A stretch of DNA of 64,000 bases, taken from NCBI GenBank assembly GCA_019918135.1, contig WBZZ01004788.1:1-64000 (forward strand), read 5' to 3'. Positions 55,640 through 62,131 of the stretch are shown here, one piece after another. The notes beneath the pieces were generated by a model. It was not told where the DNA came from, did not search any database, and was given only the letters and a program-made list of their open reading frames with translations. Each line of letters opens with the position of its first letter. Position 1 is the stretch's first letter. Source of the stretch: Paulinella micropora (taxonomy: Eukaryota; Cercozoa; Imbricatea; Euglyphida; Paulinellidae). Both the position numbers and the translations under genes were made by a program.

Positions 55640-57742
55640 ATGCTTGCTAAGACTAAGAAGATGAAAAGGGCGAAAGTCCGTCCACCGCGTGTTTATAGAA
55701 ATAAAAGCGGGAAACCATACATCATACAAAAAGGGAAAAAATATTATCTCAATTTCGGTAAGAAAACAAATGATATGAGCACACTTCAAATTGTTAAACT
55801 TTTTATGAAATACTTAAGCACAAAATCTCCGACGCGTCGGAGATTGGAAGCACCTAAGCGAAAGGAAGACGCGGTGCGTCAAGACGCACGAGTGCCACGC
55901 GAGCGTGGCCATCTAAGAAAAGTACAGAGCCTGTCAGAGATCGAACAAAACACGAGAACAGCCATTAATGACCACTTAGACAAACTCAGAAAGGAGAAAT
56001 ACGAAAAGATTGATGAGATAGACCAAAAAGAGAAAAAGGCACAGGCTGATGCTGAAGAGGAAAAGAAAAGGCAAGAGCGTCGCGTAGATGCCGATGCGAA
56101 GGAAAGAAAAGAGATAAAGGATAGGGAACATAAAAGAGAACTGGCGGATATTAATGAAAGAAAGGAAGAAATAGAAAGGAGATTAAGAAGAGAAAGAAAA
56201 CTCATAGAAGATGTAAAATATGAAGAAGACAGAAAAAATAGAATACAAGCATTACCACCACCACAGCAACAACAATATATCGCTTATCAACCACAAGCCA
56301 CACAACAACAGAGGCAACCACCATATCTCCAACGTGTTGGAGATAATCCACCACCAGCACCAGCATTACCTAATTTAGGAGATGAAAAGCCATTGAAAAC
56401 AAAAGAGCAGTATGAGGAAGAAAAAAAGCAAAAGGAGAAAGATATTGAAACACTCAAATTAGCGGGATATACGGATAATTTCATAAAAAAGATGAGCCTC
56501 AAAGACTTACAAAAAGCCAGTAAAGATATTCAGACTGCTATAGCCACAGCGACATCTTTAGAGGAACAGAAAAGGTTAGCAGAAGAATATAAAGAAAAAC
56601 TTGAAAAGGAAGAAAAGAAAGCAGAAGAAAAGGGTAAGCATCTTGAAAATTTAGTATTTAATCAATTTTTAATCTCTGGATTTTCAAAAACTTATCACCC
56701 AAACATTACTATAAAAGAGTTATCACAGGCTTTGAAAAAGAGATTAGATACTGATGGTCATACAAAATTAAATTACAAAGACACTTCAAAGTGGATCATT
56801 GACATGATTAAAAGGTTTAGCATTGATGTTGGAGATGAAAAGGAAAACGTAAAAAGAAAAGTAGCAGATTATGCTAGATATAAAGATTATATGGGCATTA
56901 CTGAACAAAAGGGGAATGGCGCGAAAACATTAGAAGAATTAATCAATAAGGTATTTTCAATAAAAATAATTAAAAAATATCTATCCCGCAATGATTGGAG
57001 GCACACAATGAATAAAAAGGACTTTGTAAATACTCTAACTAGCAAAATGACTATAGACCCGAATGTGGATAAACAAGTTTCAGCGGATTTAAATGTTGAT
57101 GAAGGGATGCCACCCCCGAGCGTAGCGGAGACGCTACCGCAAGAGCAACAGCCAGAGCAACAAGAGCAACCACAGCAAGAGGAGCCACAACAACCAGAAA
57201 ATCTCCAACCAGTTGGAGATAACGAGCAAGTCCCATTACAAGGAGAGGGACGTGGGCTAATGACCAACGAAATAGACGACATAATGAAAAAATATGGATG
57301 GTATCTCGGTGCGATAGCCAGTGATGAAATTTACAAGTTGAAACCCGCAAGCAGAAAGCGATACGGATTTATTATGAATTTGGATAATCACAAACAAGCG
57401 GGGTCTCATTGGATAGCAGTCTGGGTAAGTATGGATAAAGACAGAAGTGTTGAAGTATATGACCCTTTAGCAGAGTATCAACCGACTGAAGACTTTCAAC
57501 AACAAATGAAACGACTAATTGACCGAAGTAATCCTGATAGTTATTTATTAATAAAGGTTAATCAAGTAAAACAACAATCTGATACTTCCTCAACTTGTGG
57601 TTGGCATAGTATGAGGTTTTTAATGGAGCGAGCGAAAGGAGTGAGATTTAAATTCGCTAGTGGCTATACAGACTTAAAAGAAGAAGAAGCAGAAAAATTA
57701 AAAGCACAGAATGGTTATGGACATTTTGATACATTTATCTAA
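55640..57742 (+). CDS. adenain/Ulp1-like maturation protease with long N-terminal arm
   Basis: About 700 residues from MLAKTKKMKRAKVRPPRVYR. Residues about 90-230 are a charged coiled coil. A Pro/Gln-rich linker and another helical part follow. The C-terminal about 160 residues form a C48/C5-type cysteine protease: histidine in QAGSHWIAVWVSMDKD, acidic partner in VEVYDPLAEYQ, glutamine and cysteine in KQQSDTSSTCGWHSMRFLME. In Polintons and adenoviruses this protease matures the capsid. Several short palindromes lie in the coding sequence (55,825; 55,874; 55,894; 56,325; 57,201), all in linker regions. Confidence 0.82.
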   Translation: MLAKTKKMKRAKVRPPRVYRNKSGKPYIIQKGKKYYLNFGKKTNDMSTLQIVKLFMKYLSTKSPTRRRLEAPKRKEDAVRQDARVPRERGHLRKVQSLSEIEQNTRTAINDHLDKLRKEKYEKIDEIDQKEKKAQADAEEEKKRQERRVDADAKERKEIKDREHKRELADINERKEEIERRLRRERKLIEDVKYEEDRKNRIQALPPPQQQQYIAYQPQATQQQRQPPYLQRVGDNPPPAPALPNLGDEKPLKTKEQYEEEKKQKEKDIETLKLAGYTDNFIKKMSLKDLQKASKDIQTAIATATSLEEQKRLAEEYKEKLEKEEKKAEEKGKHLENLVFNQFLISGFSKTYHPNITIKELSQALKKRLDTDGHTKLNYKDTSKWIIDMIKRFSIDVGDEKENVKRKVADYARYKDYMGITEQKGNGAKTLEELINKVFSIKIIKKYLSRNDWRHTMNKKDFVNTLTSKMTIDPNVDKQVSADLNVDEGMPPPSVAETLPQEQQPEQQEQPQQEEPQQPENLQPVGDNEQVPLQGEGRGLMTNEIDDIMKKYGWYLGAIASDEIYKLKPASRKRYGFIMNLDNHKQAGSHWIAVWVSMDKDRSVEVYDPLAEYQPTEDFQQQMKRLIDRSNPDSYLLIKVNQVKQQSDTSSTCGWHSMRFLMERAKGVRFKFASGYTDLKEEEAEKLKAQNGYGHFDTFI

Positions 57743-57769
57743 AAAATATTTATCCATAATATACTCATC

Positions 57770-58495
57770 ATGGACTACAAAGGCGGGCGAAGTAGTGGTA
57801 TTTACTATATCAACAGCAAGAACCGAATAACAGGCACAGACAGCGACTTTACGCACGAAGTAAATATGAAGGGGTTAGATTCCCCCACACATTGTAAAAT
57901 TCTTCATATCTATGTGCCGAAGTCGTATTACTCTGTGGCTTCACCATATAATACTTTTACACTTAGCGAAGACGGATATGAGGCTTTAATTACGATACCT
58001 GAGGGAAACTACACAATGAACAACTTAAAAAATAAACTGACAGAGGTGCTAACGGCAGACAGCCCAAATAATTATACTTATGTTGTCTCAAGCAACAATA
58101 CCAACATAGAACCAGAGGACGGCAAATTAACATTTAGTGTGTCAGAGAATAAAGGTATTCAACCGCGTTTTATATTTGATGGCGATACCCGTATTCACGA
58201 GGTTATGGGTTTTGATAGAAATTCAACATATTTCTTTGCTAATGATTTTATTAAATCACCGAATGTAATTATTCTAACTGGTGAAAAAACTTTGTATCTT
58301 CAATCGGATTTAGTGGGAGAAGGAGATAATCACGTGCTCCAAGAAATATATACTGCCAACGAAATTCCTTTTGGTTCTGTTATCTATGACGGCTCTGGTA
58401 GCGAATACGGGAAAACATTGTCCGCTAATTCAAACAATGTATTCAGGTTTTACTTGACGGACGAAAACGACCAAGCAATAAACCTAAATGGTTAG
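57770..58495 (+). CDS. minor capsid (penton)-like protein
   Basis: 241 residues. GIYYINSKNRITGTDSDFTH at the N-terminus and NVFRFYLTDENDQAINLNG at the C-terminus are typical of the minor capsid/penton proteins of Polinton-like viruses, which form the five-fold vertices. The middle is all beta (IPEGNYTMNNLKNKLTEVL). It lies directly downstream of the protease, as in relatives, and near the right border of the element. Confidence 0.7.
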   Translation: MDYKGGRSSGIYYINSKNRITGTDSDFTHEVNMKGLDSPTHCKILHIYVPKSYYSVASPYNTFTLSEDGYEALITIPEGNYTMNNLKNKLTEVLTADSPNNYTYVVSSNNTNIEPEDGKLTFSVSENKGIQPRFIFDGDTRIHEVMGFDRNSTYFFANDFIKSPNVIILTGEKTLYLQSDLVGEGDNHVLQEIYTANEIPFGSVIYDGSGSEYGKTLSANSNNVFRFYLTDENDQAINLNG

Positions 58496-58669
58496 GTATC
58501 GTTATGACTTTATTAGTTTATCGTGAAACTAATTATTTTAGTTTATTTAATTCATTCTTTAATTTGTTGAAATCCCGTTAATTTAATTTAATTTAAATAT
58601 AAGATATAATATATGAATAAATATGTCGCCCGGCCTTGTCCGACTCTAGTAACCTCAGGTCCGCCAGCT

Positions 58670-58785
58670 GCCCACCCCGCTAGCGCGGGGCCTTTGAGCC
58701 CCCTGGGACCAGAGCTTTGTGGTAGATCTATATGGAGGCTCAGACTTGTGTTTCGCAAATTGATTTTTAATAATGACAAACGTCA
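58670..58785 (-). promoter_or_regulatory. shared 3' flank of two minus-strand genes
   Basis: TGGGACCAGAGCTTTGTGG, then GAGGCTCAGACTTGTG, TTCGCAAATTGATTTTTAAT. The two halves match 61,395-61,415 and 61,594-61,645, which lie downstream of the second helicase locus. A shared transcript end is likely. CACCCCGCTAGCGCGGGG at 58,673-58,690 is a hairpin of the dispersed type. Confidence 0.45.
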
Positions 58786-58786
58786 A

Positions 58787-59626
58787 TTACAGCGCAACTG
58801 CACTCTCTTCCTTTACCACTCCGGTGCCCAGCTCGTAGCAGAGGTCGACCCGCCGCTGAGCCACTGTTTCGCCTTGTTCGGCCGCGAGTGTGTACCAGCG
58901 GACGGCAGCACTCTCATCCTGGGACACTCCGGTGCCCAGCTCGTAACAGAGACCAAGTTCCAACTGGGCTTTGGCGTGGCCTTGCTCAGCCGCTCGGCGG
59001 TACCATTCGGCCGCCTGGGCGTAGTCTTGCTTCAATCCTTCTCCGTTGTCATAACAAACACCCAGATTAAACTGCGCATCCGCTTGCCCTTGTTCGGCCG
59101 CGCGGCGGTACCACTTGGCTGCCTGGGCCTGGCTCTGGCTCACTCCTTCTCCGTGTCCGTAACAAAAACCCAGATTACACTGCGCCTCCGCTAGCCCTTG
59201 CTCGGCTGCTCGCCGGTACCATTCGGCTGCCTGGGCCTGGCTCTGGCTCACTCCTTCTCCGTGTCCGTAACAAAAACCCAGATTACACTGCGCCTCCGCT
59301 AGCCCTTGCTCGGCCGCCCGGCGGTACCACTCGACCGCGTGGCCCAGGCTGTGGTTCAATCCTCGTCCGTGTTCGTAACAAAGAGCCAGATTAAACTGTG
59401 CAACCGCGTACCCTTGCTCGGCCGCCCGGCGGTACCACTCGACCGCCTGGACCAGGCTATGGCTTACCCCTTCTCCGTGTTCGTAACAAAAACCCAGATT
59501 ACACTGTGCAACCGCGTGCCCTTGCTCGGCCGCCCGGCGGTAACACTCAAAGGCCTTTGCCTCGTCATCCAGGCCCGGAAGCAGCCCCGAGTCTGAGTCC
59601 GCCCGTGCTTCCCAGCTGGTCGTCAT
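58787..59626 (-). CDS. Sel1-repeat protein
   Basis: 279 residues, MTTSWEARADSDSGLLPGLD. About seven Sel1 repeats of 36 residues follow, for example ECYRRAAEQGHAVAQCNLGF with CYEHGEGVSHSLVQAVEW, to a last degenerate repeat. Neighbouring repeats are almost identical also in DNA (108-bp unit; AEWYRRAAEQGLAEAQCNLG occurs twice), so the array grew recently. Sel1 repeats are TPR-like scaffolds used in ERAD and signalling. There is no signal peptide, so a cytoplasmic adaptor is likely. The decayed relative is at 10,915. Confidence 0.85.
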   Translation of the reverse strand: MTTSWEARADSDSGLLPGLDDEAKAFECYRRAAEQGHAVAQCNLGFCYEHGEGVSHSLVQAVEWYRRAAEQGYAVAQFNLALCYEHGRGLNHSLGHAVEWYRRAAEQGLAEAQCNLGFCYGHGEGVSQSQAQAAEWYRRAAEQGLAEAQCNLGFCYGHGEGVSQSQAQAAKWYRRAAEQGQADAQFNLGVCYDNGEGLKQDYAQAAEWYRRAAEQGHAKAQLELGLCYELGTGVSQDESAAVRWYTLAAEQGETVAQRRVDLCYELGTGVVKEESAVAL

Positions 59627-59777
59627 GCCTGTCTCAGGCGCTATCTCGTGAAATATACACGAAAAACAGAAATATAGAACAATTTTAAAAAACTTGCAAA
59701 AAAAAGATCTAGACGGGGGGGGGGCGCCCCCTTCCCTTCTCCCCCACCCACCCCCCCCTTTTCTCTGTCCTCCCCCT

Positions 59778-59812
59778 TCTTCGAGCCCCCTGAGCCCGGG
59801 GGGTTCTCAAGG
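59778..59812. repeat. CTTGAGCCCCC/GGGGGCTCAAGG-type hairpin
   Basis: CTTCGAGCCCCCTGAGCCC, then GGGGGGTTCTCAAGG. Near copies are at 31,175-31,207 and 60,378-60,422. Confidence 0.55.
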
Positions 59813-59929
59813 AGGGGAAGAGAGCGCGCCCAAAACACGTGCGCAGAGCTCATGTATATACACGTGCTTTCTGTGCGCAGACGTCCAGCCACTCGTAGAA
59901 GGTGTTGGAGGCGTGGATGCCAAGCGCCG

Positions 59930-59980
59930 CGGGGGGCAAAGCCCCCCGAGCCCCCCCTTCAGCCCGCGCCAGCGGGCTGG
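59930..59980. repeat. dispersed double hairpin, copy 5
   Basis: GGGGGGCAAAGCCCCCC, then GAGCCCCCCC, then CAGCCCGC-GCCA-GCGGGCTG. Same order as copies 2 and 3. Confidence 0.7.
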
Positions 59981-60854
59981 ACACAGCGACTGCTCGACGA
60001 GCGACGTCCTCCCTCGCTCCAAAAGACGACGCCGTCTGAGGCAACAGGCAGGTCGGGCAGGGGAGTAGGCTCGAATACACACACATCGCCCATGTCATTG
60101 GGGTCACTCTTAGCTCGACGCACTGCTTCCGCCAGTGGCAGCACGCCAGGGGTAGTCATCCGCGACACACACACACACATACACACACACCGTGTTGCTG
60201 CCCCGTTCGCTCTGGGTTGGGCTTGGGAAGTCCAACAATGGGCATGGGATGCAGAAAGCCCAAAACCACGGGGCAGGTTGGGACCAAAGAGAGAGGGGGG
60301 CACCCCCCTTACCACCACCCTACGACAGCATAGTATTACAGAGGGGTAGGGAGGGTGCCCCCCCCCTTCCTCTCCCTCTCCTCTGAGCCCCCTGAGCCCG
60401 GGGGGGGGGGGGGCTCAAGGAGAGGAAGGGGAGAGGAAAGAGAAGGGAGGACGGGAAACAAAATTAGGTAGACTTTCATTTGGAGCTCAAGAGGGAAACG
60501 GTTTGTGCGCCTTCTCAAGAAAACGTGTGCAAAAAGCGATTTGACAAGAGAAATCTTTTCAGCGAGGTGGGGCAGAGGGGGGGGGGCGGGGGGGGGGGGG
60601 CGCCCCCCCCCCCTCCTGTAGGGTCAGCTTGCGGTTGTTGGTCCCCCCGGCCGTGGCTCCGTCTTGTTTGTCTGCGTCTCGTCGTCTTTCTGCACCTCCC
60701 ACACCGAGCATTTGCCAAAAGGCAGCTCTGCTTAGCACCTGCCTTATGTAGGGCTGCAGGAAGTCGCATAGGCGCGCAGCCCCACGTGCACTTTGCAAAA
60801 AGAATAAAGGGAGAGGGGAGGGAGGGGGCGCCCCTTTGCATGAGCGCACAGGCT

Positions 60855-61560
60855 CCGATACGGGCAAAAAAGGCAGTGGTTGGTCTGCCCCAGGACATTT
60901 CCCCGGGGAAGCGCAGTGATGCCCTGGGGACCAGAGCTCTGTGGTAATTACGCCCCACCGGCCAAAGCCACCTCGCTATCTATTAGCAAAACACGAATTT
61001 CTCTACTGATCTACAAATGCGCGGGGGGTGCCACCACAGAAACGCATACGCACTACCCGGGAAACTTTTGTCACACAGGGCGCACGGGGGGGATCCGGTC
61101 GAAAAAGGCGGTAGTTGGTCTGCCCCCGGCAATTCCCCGGGAAAACGTAGTGATGCTCTGGGGCCAGAGCTTTGTGGGGATTACTCCCCCACCGCCCCCA
61201 AGCCCCTCGCTATCTATTAGCAAAACACGAATTTCTCTACTGCTCTACAATGCGCGAGGGGTGCCACCCCCCAGAGACACATACGCACTACCCGGGAAAC
61301 TTTTGTCACACAAAGCACACGGTTTTCGATTCGGTCGAAAAAGGCAATGGTTGGTCTGCCCCGGGGCAGTTCCCCGGAAAGAACGCAGTGATGCCCTGGG
61401 ACCAGAGCTTTGTGGGGGATTACCCCCCACCGCCCCCAGCCCCCTCGCTATCTATTAGCAAAACACGAATTTCTCTACTGCTCTACAAATGCGCGGGGGG
61501 TGCCACCCCGAACAGACGTGCGCAATTCCCGGGAATCTGGGAGCGCACATGTTGGCACGG
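60855..61560. repeat. three tandem units of about 235 bp
   Basis: Units start near 60,857, 61,094 and 61,333. Each opens GATxCGGTCGAAAAAGGC and continues TGGTTGGTCTGCCCC, GTGATGCCCTGGGACCAGAG, CTTTGTGGG, TCGCTATCTATTAGCAAAAC, ACGAATTTCTCTACTGCTC and GCATACGCACTACCCGGGAA. The start is the left half of the dispersed GATACGGTCGAAAAAGG palindrome with a different right half. No gene is seen. Confidence 0.75.
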
Positions 61561-61720
61561 CCGGGGGGGGGGGTGGCTATAGTTTTGGACGTGCATATCT
61601 ATTTGAGGCTCAATGTGGTTCGCAAATAATTTTTTAATATCAATGACTCAGACGACGTTAGCGGCCACTTGCACTAAGCTCATGTATCTACGTGTGTCTT
61701 TCTGTGCGCAGACGGAGGGA

Positions 61721-62131
61721 TTAACGCGCGTACTCACCCTCGGGGGGTTGAGTGGCCAGGGTGCATGCTTCTGCAATTTCGAAAGCGGTCATGTCTTGAA
61801 AGCTGTCAGGTGCTATTTCGTATTTGGAAAAGAATGCGTGTCGTCCTATTGTAAATTGGCCGTTAGGATGAGCTGGATTTATAATTCGCGTCAGCGGGCA
61901 CGGCAGCAGGATTGGCAAAACATTTTTCACAGCACTGAGGGCTGAGTGCAGTGATAATGTTTCATCATCGGATTCCAGGTTTTTTAGCACGCTTGGAGTC
62001 GGATTCCACTTTTCACGGACCACGCGGACACCCGCGCGCAGCCCCCGCAGGGCTTGCGTAATTTCCTTGGCGTCTAGGCATAGTGTGGTAAACTTTAGAA
62101 CACGACTGTCTTTGTGTAGGTCGCAACGCAA
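61721..62131 (-). CDS. small ORF at the end of the second helicase locus
   Basis: 136 residues, MRCDLHKDSRVLKFTTLCLD, AKEITQALRGLRAGVRVVRE, then a helical C-terminus. It overlaps the end of the helicase ORF by about 120 bp on the same strand and probably belongs to the same locus. No domain recognised. Confidence 0.4.
   Translation of the reverse strand: MRCDLHKDSRVLKFTTLCLDAKEITQALRGLRAGVRVVREKWNPTPSVLKNLESDDETLSLHSALSAVKNVLPILLPCPLTRIINPAHPNGQFTIGRHAFFSKYEIAPDSFQDMTAFEIAEACTLATQPPEGEYAR

Larger units (their letters stand above)
45061..58600. mobile_element. Polinton-like virus / virophage-type element
   Basis: About 13.5 kb, AT-rich, compactly coded, with a gene set of this group: a DNA-polymerase-associated fragment, an rve integrase, a DNA methyltransferase, a fibre with S74 tail, a GIY-YIG nuclease, an A32/FtsK-HerA packaging ATPase, an adenain/Ulp1-like protease and a penton-like minor capsid protein. 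It is inserted in the tandem binding-module gene. Most genes are open, so it looks young. As seen here it appears incomplete, with perhaps a few breaks. I could not see terminal inverted repeats or a target-site duplication at either border, so a join made by assembly remains possible. Confidence 0.75.
59640..60850. other. repeat-rich intergenic region
   Basis: Hairpins at 59,715-59,731, 59,778-59,812, 60,378-60,422 and 60,577-60,613, and a CA/TG microsatellite at 60,169-60,192. Short coding-like scraps occur on the minus strand (GIHASNTFYEWLDVCAQKA near 59,870-59,930; LCDFLQPYIRQVLSRAAFWQ near 60,710-60,770), which look like remnants. No complete gene is supported. Confidence 0.45.

Noticed and set aside
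60515-60958. 147-aa minus-strand gene
   Set aside because: It runs through a G-run/C-run hairpin and a tandem repeat. Only a scrap near 60,740 looks coding.
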